Positions 9,785-20,050 are shown, counted from the first letter of the stretch. The stretch is DNA of 64,000 nucleotides from Hyphomicrobium_A sp963745205 (GCA_963745205.1 CAVUWX010000032.1:40384-104383); one strand, 5' to 3'. Notes: a model not told the origin generated them from the sequence alone. Program-made: numbers and translations.

Positions 9785-11914
9785 ATGAAGATGAAGGACG
9801 CGAGCGCCGCCGCCGCCGATCTGAGCCAGGCCGAGGCCAAGGAAGAGCTGAAGCGGCTCGCCGCGCTCATTCGTCATCACGACAACCTCTACTATTTGCA
9901 GGACGCACCCGAGATCTCGGATGCCGACTACGATGCGCTGCGCGTACGCAACGACGCGATCGAAGCCCGCTTCCCGAAGCTTGTACGCCCCGACAGCCCT
10001 TCGCGGCGCATCGGCGCGGCTCCGGCCGACGGCTTCGGAAAAATCCGCCATCTCGTGCCAATGCTGTCGCTCTCCAACGCCTTCGACGATGAGGACGTGA
10101 GGAAGTTCGTCGAGCGCGTCGCGCGGTTCCTCGGTCTCGGCTCCGGCGACAGGCTCGCCTTCGCGGCCGAGCCGAAGATCGACGGGTTGTCGATCTCCAT
10201 GCGCTACGCGGGTGGCAGGCTCGTCGAGGCTGCGACCCGCGGCGATGGCACCGAGGGCGAGAACGTGACGAACAACGTCATGACCATCGGCGAGATCCCG
10301 CACAAACTCAAAGGCCGCAACGTACCCGAGGTGATCGACGTGCGCGGCGAGATCTACATGGGGCACAAGGACTTCGCACGCCTCAACGCCGAGCAGGCGG
10401 CTTCTGGCGGCAAGGTGTTTGCCAACCCGCGTAACGCCGCCGCCGGCTCGCTGCGCCAGCTCGATCCCGCGATCACCGCCTCGCGTGCGCTGCGCTTCTT
10501 CGCCTATGCCTGGGGCGAGGCGTCCGAGCTTCCGGCCGATACTCAGGCGGGCGTTGACGCCGCATTCGCGAACTGGGGGCTGCCGGTCAACTCGCTCGCG
10601 TGCGTCTGCGAAGGGGCGGACGAGCTTCTGGCTTACTACCAGAAGCTCGCCGAGGAGCGCGCTTCTCTCAGCTACGACATCGACGGCGTCGTCTACAAGG
10701 TGAACCGGCTCGTCTTGCAGGAGCGGCTCGGCTTCGTCTCGCGTTCGCCGCGCTGGGCAATCGCGCACAAATTCCCCGCCCAGCAGGCGATGACGATCTT
10801 GAATGATATCGAGATCCAGGTGGGCCGCACCGGCGCGCTCACTCCCGTCGCCAAGCTCGAGCCAGTGACGGTCGGCGGCGTCGTCGTCGCCAACGCCACA
10901 CTGCACAACGAGGACGAGATTAAGCGCAAGGATGTGCGCATCGGCGACACCGTGATCCTACAGCGCGCGGGTGACGTCATCCCCCAGATCGTCGGGATCG
11001 TGAAGGACAAGCGGCCGAAGGGGGCGAAGCCGTTCAAGTTCCCCGACCGCTGTCCGATCTGCAAAAGCCACGCGGTGCGCGAGAGCAACGAGAGGACCGG
11101 CAGGGTCGACGTGGTGCGCCGCTGCACGGGCGGCCTCATCTGCCCTGCGCAGCGGGTCGAGAGGCTGAAGCACTTCGTCTCGCGCAACGCCTTTGACATC
11201 GAGGGGCTGGGGGAGAAGAACATCCAGGCCTTCTTCGATGACAGGCTGATCCAATCTCCGGAAGACATCTTCACGCTCGAAACGCGCGATCGGAAGGCTG
11301 CGACCAGGCTCGAGGAGCGCGAAGGCTGGGGGCCGCAGTCGGCGGGCAAGCTGTTCGCGGCCATCGCCGCTCGCCGCAAGATCGCGCTCGACCGCTTCAT
11401 CTTCGCGCTCGGCATCCGCCATGTAGGCGAGACGACGGCGCGGCTGCTCGCCCGCTTCTACGGCACCATCGACAATTTTCGCGCCGCCATGGTCGAGGCC
11501 GCCAAGGGCAAGGACACGGATGCCTTCCGGGAGCTCGACGCCATCGAGGGCATCGGCGAGGTGGTGGCCGAGGCGATCGCCGACTTCTTCGGCGAGCCGC
11601 ACAATGTGCGCGTGGTGAACGATCTCTTAGCCGAGGTGTCGCCGCACCCGCTAGAAGCGCGCAAGACCTCCTCTCCGGTGACCGGGAAGACGGTCGTCTT
11701 CACCGGCACGCTCGAAAAGCTCACGCGCGGTGAGGCAAAGGCTCAGGCCGAACGATTTGGCGCCAAGGTTGCGGGCTCGGTGTCGAAAAAGACCGATTAT
11801 GTGGTCGCCGGCACCGACGCCGGCTCCAAGCTCACCAAGGCCCGCGAGCTCGGCGTTACGGTGATCGATGAGGACGAATGGTTGCGGTTGACGGGTGGAG
11901 GCGGCGGTGGCTAG
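9785..11914 (+). CDS. ligA: NAD-dependent DNA ligase LigA
   Basis: Seals nicks in replication and repair using NAD+. It has an N-terminal Ia domain (YYLQDAPEISDADYD), adenylation motif AEPKIDG with the AMP-accepting Lys131, and the OB-fold region PVAKLEPV. The zinc finger runs from CPIC to CPAQ. Next come helix-hairpin-helix repeats (ALGIRHVGETTARLL, LDAIEGIGEVVAEAI) and a C-terminal BRCT domain (VTGKTVVFTGTLEKLTR...KKTDYVVAG). At 709 residues it is full length. In many relatives recN lies between bamD and ligA; here only 113 bases separate them. Confidence 0.97.
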   Translation: MKMKDASAAAADLSQAEAKEELKRLAALIRHHDNLYYLQDAPEISDADYDALRVRNDAIEARFPKLVRPDSPSRRIGAAPADGFGKIRHLVPMLSLSNAFDDEDVRKFVERVARFLGLGSGDRLAFAAEPKIDGLSISMRYAGGRLVEAATRGDGTEGENVTNNVMTIGEIPHKLKGRNVPEVIDVRGEIYMGHKDFARLNAEQAASGGKVFANPRNAAAGSLRQLDPAITASRALRFFAYAWGEASELPADTQAGVDAAFANWGLPVNSLACVCEGADELLAYYQKLAEERASLSYDIDGVVYKVNRLVLQERLGFVSRSPRWAIAHKFPAQQAMTILNDIEIQVGRTGALTPVAKLEPVTVGGVVVANATLHNEDEIKRKDVRIGDTVILQRAGDVIPQIVGIVKDKRPKGAKPFKFPDRCPICKSHAVRESNERTGRVDVVRRCTGGLICPAQRVERLKHFVSRNAFDIEGLGEKNIQAFFDDRLIQSPEDIFTLETRDRKAATRLEEREGWGPQSAGKLFAAIAARRKIALDRFIFALGIRHVGETTARLLARFYGTIDNFRAAMVEAAKGKDTDAFRELDAIEGIGEVVAEAIADFFGEPHNVRVVNDLLAEVSPHPLEARKTSSPVTGKTVVFTGTLEKLTRGEAKAQAERFGAKVAGSVSKKTDYVVAGTDAGSKLTKARELGVTVIDEDEWLRLTGGGGGG

Positions 11915-11949
11915 GTGCGCTGGCGCGTGACGGGGGGTGAGGAGGCGAT

Positions 11950-13212
11950 TTGCTCAAGCGGAGACGACTGCCATCGGGTGTGCGGCTCGGGCCCCCGTTG
12001 CCCATTCGCCTGCTGAATGCGCTTGGGCCGATGGTACGGGCGATCGGGCTTTGGCCGCGCGTCGAGACTGAAAAGCTCAAGCGCATCGTTGAGCGCAAAT
12101 GGAACCGCAACAACTGGCCAGCTCCGCTGCTGAGAGCGCTGCCTCCGCGCGCGAAAGCTTTCAACGACGACGTGAGGCCATCGCTATTCGGCGCGCTCGT
12201 GATCCGCAGCCAATTTGAGCGCAGCGCGACGAACGCGCTCGGGTTCGAGGACTACATCGCTCGCCACCCCGAGATCCTCAAGGAGCAGATCAACCGCCCG
12301 CTGTTCGTGCTTGGGCTGCCGCGCACCGGCACGACGCTGCTGCAGCGGCTGCTGTCGCTGCACGCGGGGGCGAGGTTCCTTCCCTTCTGGGAGGCCTACC
12401 AGCCATTTCCCACCAGTCTCGAAGCCTACAAGGGCGGCATCGACGGCCGTCTCGCCAAGGCAAAGCGCTCGATCGCCATGCTCAAGTGGGTCGGGCCGGA
12501 GCTTGACAAGATCCACCCCATCGAGGCCGAGGACCCGGAGGAGTGCTATCACCTGTTCCGCACGCACTTCCTGGTGCCGCCCGGATTCGATTTCGGCTAC
12601 CTGCCGAGCTACTGGCAGTGGTTCGGGCCGGCGGCGCACGCCGACGTTTATGCCATGCACAAGCGCCAGCTTCAGGTGCTGCAATGGCTCGACCGGCGCC
12701 AGCATTGGGTGCTGAAATGCCCCAATCATCTGTCAGGCCTGCGCTACTTGCTCGAGACCTACCCGGACGCGCGCATCGTCTACACGCACCGCGACCCGGA
12801 AAAGATCATCGCGTCCTTATGCAGCCTCACGGCGGTGACCTGGAGCATGACGTCGGACGACGTCGATCTCGGCGAGGTGGCGGAGTTCGCGCTCGGCATG
12901 GCGCAGCGCTGCCAGGACGCCGCGCGCGCCGCGCTGCAGACGATCCCGCGCGACCAGATCGTGCACGTCGAGTTCGATGACCTTGTCGCCGATCCCGTGA
13001 CTAATGCGCTCGCGATCTACGACCGCTTCGGCTATCCGGCCGATCCCGCGCTCAGAGCGAAGATGACGGCTTGGCTCGAGAGCCATCCCAGCAATAAGCA
13101 CGGCACGCACCGCTATCAGCTCAGCGACTTCGGGCTGACGGTCGAGGATGTGCGGCGCCGGCTGCAAAGCGAAGAGCCGCGAGTTGTGGTCAACGCGGCG
13201 GTGGCCGGCTAG
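11950..13212 (+). CDS. Sulfotransferase family protein
   Basis: Predicted PAPS-dependent sulfotransferase of the Sulfotransfer_3 type; the acceptor is unknown. The 5'-phosphosulfate-binding loop is LFVLGLPRTGTTLLQRLL near residue 120, and the 3'-phosphate-binding region is VYTHRDPEKIIASLCSL. The TTG start is preceded by GAGGAGG, although the spacer is only four bases. Stop and final codons overlap the convergent aminopeptidase gene by four bases. Confidence 0.85.
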   Translation: MLKRRRLPSGVRLGPPLPIRLLNALGPMVRAIGLWPRVETEKLKRIVERKWNRNNWPAPLLRALPPRAKAFNDDVRPSLFGALVIRSQFERSATNALGFEDYIARHPEILKEQINRPLFVLGLPRTGTTLLQRLLSLHAGARFLPFWEAYQPFPTSLEAYKGGIDGRLAKAKRSIAMLKWVGPELDKIHPIEAEDPEECYHLFRTHFLVPPGFDFGYLPSYWQWFGPAAHADVYAMHKRQLQVLQWLDRRQHWVLKCPNHLSGLRYLLETYPDARIVYTHRDPEKIIASLCSLTAVTWSMTSDDVDLGEVAEFALGMAQRCQDAARAALQTIPRDQIVHVEFDDLVADPVTNALAIYDRFGYPADPALRAKMTAWLESHPSNKHGTHRYQLSDFGLTVEDVRRRLQSEEPRVVVNAAVAG

Positions 13213-15020
13213 AGCGGGGCCGTCGCCGCCGCGAGCCAGCGGCGGCTGTCGGCATCGAGGTCGGGGAATAGAGTCTCCGCGACGCGAGCGTGATAAGCAT
13301 CGAGCCACGCGATCTCGTCCGATCCGAGCACCTCCTTGAGGATCAGTCGCCGGTCGATCGGCACCAACGTCAGTGTCTCGAAGCCCATCATCGGGCGATC
13401 GCCCCCCGCAACCTCCGCCGGCTCCGTCACCAGCAGGAGGTTCTCTATGCGAATGCCGTAGGCACCTTCCTTGTAGTAGCCGGGCTCGTTGGAGCAGATC
13501 ATGCCCGGCTGCAGAGGCGCCATTCCCGCCCTCGAGATCGACTGCGGCCCCTCATGCACCGAGAGGTAGCTGCCGACCCCATGCCCAGTGCCGTGGTCGT
13601 AGTCGAGGCCGTGCCGCCACAGCGCGCGCCGCGCCAGGGGGTCGAGGTCGATGCCGCGGGTGCCTTCGGGAAAGCGCGCGGTGGCGATGGCGATGTGGCC
13701 CTTGAGCACGAGCGTGAACCGCTCGCACATCTCGGGGCTAGGCCTGCCGATGGCGACCGTGCGCGTGATGTCGGTGGTACCGTCGAGGTACTGGGCGCCG
13801 CTGTCGATGAGGAATAGCTCGCCAGAGCGCAGCTTGCGGTTGGTCGACGCGTTGACGCGGTAATGCACGATGGCGCCATTGGGACCGCTGCCGGAGATCG
13901 TGTCGAAGCTGATCTCGCGCAACTGGTTGGTGGCGCGGCGGAAGCCTTCTAGCCGCCGCACGGCCTCGATCTCGTCGATCTCGCCGGGGGCTTGCCTGTC
14001 GAGCCACCCGAGAAAGCGGACGACTGCGCCGCCGTCGCGGACGTGCGCAGTGCGTGCGCCCTTGATCTCGGCAGCCGTCTTCACCGCCTTGAGGATGAGG
14101 CACGGGTCTGGCCCGCGCTCGATGTGCCGCACCCCGCCGAGCGCGTGTGCGAACCAATAGCCGGCGGTGTTGGGGTCGAGGCGGACGCGCTTTTTCGCCT
14201 TGCGCAAGGCCTTGATGCGGTCGGCAAGCGCCTCAGGCGGGCTCAGCTTCGCGAATGCCTCGAGGTGGGCGCGCGCGGCGGCGTCGATCTTCTCCGGCGC
14301 CACGAAGAGCTCAGGCCGGCCGCTCTGCGGGACGACGGCGAAGGCCAATGCGACCGGAATATGCGGAATGTCGGCGCCGCGGATGTTGAAGGCCCACGCG
14401 ATGGAATCGCTCAAGGTGAGGATGACCGCGTCGTGGCTGTCGGCTTTGAGGCGTCTCTGAATGTCGGCAATCTTGTCCGGCGCCGATTTCCCCGCGAGCT
14501 TCACCGGATGCACGGTGACGTGGTTCAAGGGCGCCGCCGGGCGGTCCCGTCCCCACACGCGATCAACGAGATTGCGCGAAGCGGGACGCAGCTTGATGCC
14601 CTTGGCCTTGAGCGCGGTCTCAAGCCGCTCGACCTCGGCGATTGTGTGCAGCTTCGGGTCGTAGCCGATCGTCTGCCCGCGGCTCAAGTGTTCGCAAAGC
14701 CACTCGGCAATGCGTGCGCGCGGCAGCTTGGAGACCTCCATCGTCTCGGTGTCGACCTCGGCGCGCGCCTGCACGGTGTAGCGCCCGTCGACGAACAGAA
14801 CCGCCGCCTTCTTGGCGACGATCGCGAGCCCGGCCGAGCCAGAAAAGCCCGTAAGCCACCGCAAGCGCTCGGCGCAGGCCGGCACATACTCGCCCTGATG
14901 CTCATCCGCGCGGGGCACCAGGTAGGCGTCGAGTTGCGAAGCTGCCATGAGCCGGCGCAGCTCCTTAATGCGTATCGCTGCGACGCCGCGTTGGGCGGGG
15001 GCTTCGAAGGTCTGGAACAT
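13209..15020 (-). CDS. Xaa-Pro aminopeptidase family protein (M24B)
   Basis: Metallopeptidase that removes N-terminal residues preceding proline. It has two creatinase-type N-terminal domains, as in the long eukaryote-like aminopeptidase P (603 residues). The C-terminal pita-bread domain carries the five expected metal ligands: two Asp in LIDSGAQYLDGTTDITRT, His in GTGHGVGSYLSVHEGP, Glu in CSNEPGYY and Glu in IRIENLLLV. The ATG at 15020 is the natural start. It is convergent with the sulfotransferase gene. Confidence 0.93.
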   Translation of the reverse strand: MFQTFEAPAQRGVAAIRIKELRRLMAASQLDAYLVPRADEHQGEYVPACAERLRWLTGFSGSAGLAIVAKKAAVLFVDGRYTVQARAEVDTETMEVSKLPRARIAEWLCEHLSRGQTIGYDPKLHTIAEVERLETALKAKGIKLRPASRNLVDRVWGRDRPAAPLNHVTVHPVKLAGKSAPDKIADIQRRLKADSHDAVILTLSDSIAWAFNIRGADIPHIPVALAFAVVPQSGRPELFVAPEKIDAAARAHLEAFAKLSPPEALADRIKALRKAKKRVRLDPNTAGYWFAHALGGVRHIERGPDPCLILKAVKTAAEIKGARTAHVRDGGAVVRFLGWLDRQAPGEIDEIEAVRRLEGFRRATNQLREISFDTISGSGPNGAIVHYRVNASTNRKLRSGELFLIDSGAQYLDGTTDITRTVAIGRPSPEMCERFTLVLKGHIAIATARFPEGTRGIDLDPLARRALWRHGLDYDHGTGHGVGSYLSVHEGPQSISRAGMAPLQPGMICSNEPGYYKEGAYGIRIENLLLVTEPAEVAGGDRPMMGFETLTLVPIDRRLILKEVLGSDEIAWLDAYHARVAETLFPDLDADSRRWLAAATAPL

Positions 15021-15116
15021 TAGCCTTGTTTAGGCGGGTCGTGGCGGGCGGGCAATTCGGGAAGTGCGCGACTTTTGCCTTTTTGACGGCGATGCCTCCA
15101 CAACCGTGGCGGGGGC

Positions 15117-16043
15117 TCAGCCGCGTTTGAGGAGGGTCAGCGTCGACCAGCCGGCGATGCGGCGATGCTGGGCAAGCGTGAACTTCTGCGCACAGTAGGC
15201 TGCTATCACCGATGGCGCCTCGGGCTCGAGCAGCCCCGACAGGATGACGACGCCGCCCGTGCGAACAACCTTGCTCACGCCCGCAGCCAGCGCACGCAGG
15301 GGTCTTGCGAGGATGTTGGCAATAACGAGGTCGAACGGCGCGGCATGGCGCAGCCAGGGGTGGTCGAGGCCACTGGCGCAGGCAAACGCGATGCGGCCCT
15401 CGACGCCGTTTGCTCTGGCGTTTGCTGCGGCGACAGTCACTGCAACGGGGTCGTTGTCGGTCGCCAGCACTTGCGCCCGCGGCAGCGCACGTGCCGCGGC
15501 GATGGCGAGCACGCCCGATCCGCAGCCGAGGTCGAGCACGCTGGCAAAAATGTGCCGGCGCGTCAGGCGGTCGATCGCCAAGAGGCAGCCGAGCGTGGTG
15601 GCGTGATGAGCGGTGCCGAAGGCCTCACCAGCGTCGATAAGGATGGCGTTGGGGCTGCGAGGCACTCGTACTCGGTCGTGGGTGCCGTGGATCGTGAAGC
15701 GGCCGGCCTCGACCGGCGGCAGCGCCGCCTGGGAGATGGCGACCCAATTGAGGTCAGGCACGCTTTCGAGCCGCAGCGGCGGGAGCGCTCTTCCCAGGGC
15801 GCTGCCGAGCTGCGCGCTGAGCGGATCGAGTGTGGGAGCGCCGGAGAAGTAGGCCTCGACGCGCCACTTGCCCACACCGTCCTCAAACCGGGTCACGGCG
15901 TCGGGCACGGGGTCCGGCAGGGTCTCGAGCGCGTTCGCCAGCGTGTTCGCAAGCGCGGGGTCGGTGGTCTCGGCGAAGAGCTTGCAGGACCAACCCGGGC
16001 GCGGACGAGGGACCGCGGGCGCATCGACCTCGGTTGGGTTCAC
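15117..16043 (-). CDS. prmA: Ribosomal protein L11 methyltransferase PrmA
   Basis: SAM-dependent methyltransferase that trimethylates ribosomal protein L11. SAM motif I is VLDLGCGSGVLAIAAA, followed by LATDNDPVAV; the NILARPLRALA motif (family NILAxxL) and the substrate-site AFGTAHHATT are also present. At 308 residues it is normal. The GTG start overlaps the stop of the upstream TMEM143-like gene by four bases, so the two are translationally coupled. Confidence 0.92.
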   Translation of the reverse strand: MNPTEVDAPAVPRPRPGWSCKLFAETTDPALANTLANALETLPDPVPDAVTRFEDGVGKWRVEAYFSGAPTLDPLSAQLGSALGRALPPLRLESVPDLNWVAISQAALPPVEAGRFTIHGTHDRVRVPRSPNAILIDAGEAFGTAHHATTLGCLLAIDRLTRRHIFASVLDLGCGSGVLAIAAARALPRAQVLATDNDPVAVTVAAANARANGVEGRIAFACASGLDHPWLRHAAPFDLVIANILARPLRALAAGVSKVVRTGGVVILSGLLEPEAPSVIAAYCAQKFTLAQHRRIAGWSTLTLLKRG

Positions 16044-17485
16044 GCCAGGCCTTCCGAATTGCCCTCAAACTCCATGCCCTCGGCGGAGAGCGGCTCCGGC
16101 AGCTCGTCGAGGAAGCGGTCCCACTTGGCGTCGATGTGCAGGGCGGCTTCCTTGGGCGGCAGCGTGACGAGAGTACCGTCGGGGCTCTCGGTGACGATGC
16201 CGTCCTCGATCAGGCGCCGCAGCGCGTCGGGCATGTCGAAGTCCACGGTGACCCCGAAACTTGTTGCAAGATATTGCTCGATCGCGGCGTCGATGTCGGG
16301 GATGTCCTGCTTGCGCGCGTTTTCCTTCGCCAGCACGCTGTAGAGCAGCATCTCCTCCTTGATGTCCTCCTCTGCGGCGCGGGCCGCGAGCTTGAGCATC
16401 ACGCCGCGGTTGTCCGCCATCGAATGGAAGTAAAGGTTCTGCGCCATGACCACGAGATAGCGCTGCTTCTGGTTCATGAAGTTCACGGCCTGGCGGAAGG
16501 CGATGCCGCCGAGGCCGAAGACGGCGCCAACGGCCGCGAAAGGGTTGGTCGCGAGCAGCGCGATCTTGCCGGCAGCACCGAACGCGCCGAGCCCGAGGCC
16601 GCCGCTCGCGGTGGCGCCGAGGCGGAGCTTGTCGTAGAGCCGAAACCTCACTTGAGTGTTGGGGAAGATCATCTCGAGGTCGCTCCTCGGGATGTTCTTG
16701 AAGAGCTTCATATAGATATTGTCTTCCTTGACCTGCGGCGGCATGGAGGCGCGGGCCCGCTTGACGATTTTCTCCGCCTCTTTGCGCCCGAGCTTCTGCG
16801 CAGCCATGACCTCGCGCACGCGCACGTCGAGCGGCTTCAGCTTGAACAACAGGAATAGGCGCTGGAAAATCGGAATGTCGAACTCTTCCTTCAGGTAGAA
16901 TTTCTGCCACCTGCGCCGCTTGTCGCGCTTGTTCGAGGCGCCGCGGTAGAAGATCAGCACCTCCTCGAAGGCCTCGAGATCGACGAACAAGTCGAGGTCG
17001 TAGGCGGATTCGCGCGTTAAAATCAGCTCTACGTCGCTCGGATCGATGCGCACGTAGTTCGCCTGCTCGAGGATGCGTGCCATGCCCTCGACGACGCGCT
17101 TCTGCATGACGCGGCGCTCGCCTGGAGTGAACGCGCGCGTCATCAGGAGGTCGCTGTCGGGGCTGAACGGTTCATACGTCTCCTCGAGCTCGTGCAGCTC
17201 GGCGGTGTATTGTTGACGCCGCCAATGATCGAGATAGCGCAAAAAGCGGCGAGCCTCCTGCGCCTGCGAGCCGGGCCACGCGCTCGCCATCGTCAGGCGG
17301 TCGAGCAGCGCAAATCGCGTGACGGGGATGAAGCGCTCGCGCCCGCGCTGGCTCTCGGGTTTTATGGCATCGAAGCCGGAGACCTTCTGAGCTGCGGCCG
17401 CGGCCGTGGGTGACGCGCTATTGGTGCCCGAAGTGCCGGTAAAAAAGCCGGCGTTGGCCGTGGCGTCCTGCGCATCTGCCGGCAT
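16040..17485 (-). CDS. TMEM143-like protein (DUF3754)
   Basis: Membrane-associated protein of unknown function, named after human TMEM143. The N-terminal region is Ala/Ser/Thr-rich; the body contains FIPVTRFALLDRL and the characteristic FKLKPLDVRVREV and YLKEEFDIPIFQRLF segments. One Gly/Ala-rich hydrophobic stretch (ASGGLGLGAFGAAGKIALL...VGAVFGLGGIAF) may span or insert into the membrane. ATG 17485 is chosen because GGGGAG lies eight bases upstream; the frame is open 36 bases further upstream. It is coupled to prmA downstream. Confidence 0.75.
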   Translation of the reverse strand: MPADAQDATANAGFFTGTSGTNSASPTAAAAAQKVSGFDAIKPESQRGRERFIPVTRFALLDRLTMASAWPGSQAQEARRFLRYLDHWRRQQYTAELHELEETYEPFSPDSDLLMTRAFTPGERRVMQKRVVEGMARILEQANYVRIDPSDVELILTRESAYDLDLFVDLEAFEEVLIFYRGASNKRDKRRRWQKFYLKEEFDIPIFQRLFLLFKLKPLDVRVREVMAAQKLGRKEAEKIVKRARASMPPQVKEDNIYMKLFKNIPRSDLEMIFPNTQVRFRLYDKLRLGATASGGLGLGAFGAAGKIALLATNPFAAVGAVFGLGGIAFRQAVNFMNQKQRYLVVMAQNLYFHSMADNRGVMLKLAARAAEEDIKEEMLLYSVLAKENARKQDIPDIDAAIEQYLATSFGVTVDFDMPDALRRLIEDGIVTESPDGTLVTLPPKEAALHIDAKWDRFLDELPEPLSAEGMEFEGNSEGLA

Positions 17486-17779
17486 GATCGGGCTCCCCAC
17501 ACGACTTGAGTCACAAGTCACACGCGCGAAAGTGCCCCCTTTGCAATCCCCATTGCAGCCTGACGCGTGCCGTCCGCACTTCTAGGGCGCACCCTTCGGG
17601 TTGTCGAGACTAGGCCAGCGATTGTGCAGCATTTTGACGGACCGGCACGCCGCTGCCGGACCATGAGCGCTTGCTCAAGCCGCCGTTTTTTCAACCGTGC
17701 ATAACGGCGGTGCTGCCACAGTCGTGCCGCTCTTAGGGTTAACAGAAGGCAGCGTGCGTACGTCATCGAGGGGGATAGG

Positions 17780-19237
17780 GTGCGTCGCGTCCTTCGGATT
17801 TTGCTGCTGTCGAGCATGGGACTCGCCGGGATCAGCCTCGCGCAAGCCCGCGAACGCCTCGTGATGCCGTTCGATTGTGGCCTCGAAGGAGGCCGCATCA
17901 AGGTCTCACCCGCCACCCCCAAGAGCTACCCCATCATCGGCACGCGCGACCAAGAGGCTATCACCACCTGCCGGCCTCCGTTGGCGAGCGGCTGCCGCAC
18001 CCTGATGGTGCATCGCTTCGTCATCTCCTGCGGCGGCGTCGGCGTCGCGTGGATGCGCGTCGTGGCCGCGATCGGCCGCACGGACACGAGCCGTGCGTGG
18101 GTCGACGCCGGCCGCCTCAACGTCACGCTACCGGCGCGCGTCGCGCAAGGGCCGAGCGCCGCCTGCTTCGACGGAATTGCGGCGGGAGGTCACGGTGGTC
18201 TCGAGCGCCGCGTCGTGTTCATGCAGGAATGCCTTCCATGGCGTCGCCACCTCGCCGACGTCGATCATCTAGTGCTGCCCGAGGGTTTTGCACCGATCGG
18301 CGAGTTCGGCGCTCGGCTGCAGCTCGTGTCGGCCGATCCCGCCTACAGCCTCGATGAGGCAAGGCTCGACGCCGGCCTGGATGACGCGGCGCTGGTCACC
18401 GGGCGCAACAGCGAAGCGCTGCTCGCCAAGGTCGATCCACAGGCCGCGGTCGACCCGACCGGAACCAACTACAGCGGGTCGCGCGGAGCCACGATGGCCG
18501 GTGACGAGTGGGTCACTGTCGTCCGCGCGGAGCGCGACTACGGCGGGGCGCCCCCGCCAAATACCGCCGGGCTGCCGGGAGCTTGGACGGTTTTCGTCAT
18601 CGCCTTCGCGCTTATGACGGCAGCAGGCGCGGCCCACTTCCGCTCTTCGCGGGCGTGGCCGGTACGCGTCCTTGCATCGGCATCAGGTCTGGCGCGCACA
18701 TTCGGGCGCGACGGGACTGAGCGCGCTGCCAACCGCGCATTTTCGACCCACAACCTCTCCAACGCCGGCGCGGCGGTCGCCGCCCTCCTCGTCCAAACGG
18801 AAGCGACGCTCGTGCAGCTCAAGGGTGCCGGGCCGCTGCGCGACGTGCTGCAATCCGAATTAAAGAGCCTGCGCGGGCGCCTGAGTAACGTTGAAACGGG
18901 TGTGCGCGAGGGTGTGCCCGCGGCGAACACGGGGCCGCACTACCGCGCTCTCGTTCGCGAGCTCGAACGCATCCGCCGCATTGCGGAGAGTGCCGCAGCA
19001 AGCCGTTCTGGCGGCCGCCCAACCACCTTGCCGCGCACCACGAGCGAGGCCTACGAGGTGCTCGGCGTTAACGCGGACGTGAGCGAAGGCGTGCTAAAGA
19101 AGATCGTCGATGCACTGCGAATGAGCTGGCATCCCGATCACGCGCGCGACGAGGATGACCGCCGCGCACGCGAGGAACGCATCCGGCAGATCAACGTCGC
19201 GTGGGATCTCATCACCGCCAAGCGCGAGGCTGCCTGA
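17780..19237 (+). CDS. Membrane-anchored protein with C-terminal J domain
   Basis: It starts with a signal peptide (LRILLLSSMGLAGISLAQA), then has a periplasmic domain of about 240 residues with several Cys, one transmembrane segment near residues 268-287 (AWTVFVIAFALMTAAGAA), and a cytoplasmic part. The last 60 residues form a DnaJ J domain: EAYEVLGVNADVSE, then the HPD tripeptide in SWHPDHA, then IRQINVAWDLI. It probably recruits DnaK to the membrane. The GTG start follows a GAGGGGGATAG purine run. The precise role is unknown. Confidence 0.8.
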   Translation: MRRVLRILLLSSMGLAGISLAQARERLVMPFDCGLEGGRIKVSPATPKSYPIIGTRDQEAITTCRPPLASGCRTLMVHRFVISCGGVGVAWMRVVAAIGRTDTSRAWVDAGRLNVTLPARVAQGPSAACFDGIAAGGHGGLERRVVFMQECLPWRRHLADVDHLVLPEGFAPIGEFGARLQLVSADPAYSLDEARLDAGLDDAALVTGRNSEALLAKVDPQAAVDPTGTNYSGSRGATMAGDEWVTVVRAERDYGGAPPPNTAGLPGAWTVFVIAFALMTAAGAAHFRSSRAWPVRVLASASGLARTFGRDGTERAANRAFSTHNLSNAGAAVAALLVQTEATLVQLKGAGPLRDVLQSELKSLRGRLSNVETGVREGVPAANTGPHYRALVRELERIRRIAESAAASRSGGRPTTLPRTTSEAYEVLGVNADVSEGVLKKIVDALRMSWHPDHARDEDDRRAREERIRQINVAWDLITAKREAA

Positions 19238-19324
19238 GGCCGCGTCCGCGCGCTGAACGTTCGCCTTCGCAGGGACCCACCGGGGTCTCGTGCCGCTCGT
19301 TGGCGTATTGAGGAATTGGTAGGC

Positions 19325-20050
19325 GTGGCGGCGGTACGACTTTCGCTGTTGGTCCTGCTTATAGGCGCGGCAGCCATGGCCGAGGATGATCGCACGGCCG
19401 AGCGGCGGCAGATGGTCGACGACATCGTCGCGCTGTCGCGGCTGGTAGCGGGCGAGAGCGGCCACGGCGAGATCGATACTCACGTGCTCGCGGCCATGGG
19501 CAAGGTCCCGCGGCATGAATTCGTGCCGTCTCTGCAGAAGCGGGCGGCCTATCGCAACCGGCCGCTGTCCATCGGCTCCGGCCAGACGATCTCGCAACCC
19601 TACATTGTGGCGCTGATGACGGACCTTCTGGAGCTCGAGCCAGGCGACACGGTTCTGGAGATCGGCACCGGCTGCGGCTATCAGTCGGCGGTGCTCGCCG
19701 AGCTCGCCAAGGATGTCTACACCATCGAGATCGTCGATAGCCTGGGGCGCAACGCAGCTGTGACGCTCGATCGTCTCGGCTACGCCAATGTGCACGCGAA
19801 GATCGGCGACGGGTACAAGGGGTGGCCGGAGCACGCGCCCTTCGATGCCATCATCGTGACGGCCGCGCCCGACCACGTGCCGCCGGCGCTCGTTGAACAG
19901 TTGAAGACCGGCGGGCGCCTTGTCATCCCCGTGGGCAAGCTGGCGCAGCAACTGCTCGTCATCACCAAGAACGCGGACGGGAGCACGTCGCGGCGAGAGA
20001 TCACGCCGGTGCAGTTCGTGCCGCTGACGCGCGACAAGGCAAGCGAGTAG
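19325..20050 (+). CDS. pcm: Protein-L-isoaspartate O-methyltransferase with signal peptide
   Basis: SAM-dependent repair methyltransferase for isoaspartyl residues. The family signatures are VPRHEFVP, SIGSGQTISQPYIVALM and the SAM motif VLEIGTGCGYQSAVLA, followed by VHAKIGDGYKGWPE and DAIIVTAAPDHVPPAL. An N-terminal hydrophobic leader (VRLSLLVLLIGAAAMA) suggests export to the periplasm, unlike the cytosolic E. coli enzyme. The start is GTG 19325 or TTG 19316. Confidence 0.9.
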   Translation: MAAVRLSLLVLLIGAAAMAEDDRTAERRQMVDDIVALSRLVAGESGHGEIDTHVLAAMGKVPRHEFVPSLQKRAAYRNRPLSIGSGQTISQPYIVALMTDLLELEPGDTVLEIGTGCGYQSAVLAELAKDVYTIEIVDSLGRNAAVTLDRLGYANVHAKIGDGYKGWPEHAPFDAIIVTAAPDHVPPALVEQLKTGGRLVIPVGKLAQQLLVITKNADGSTSRREITPVQFVPLTRDKASE

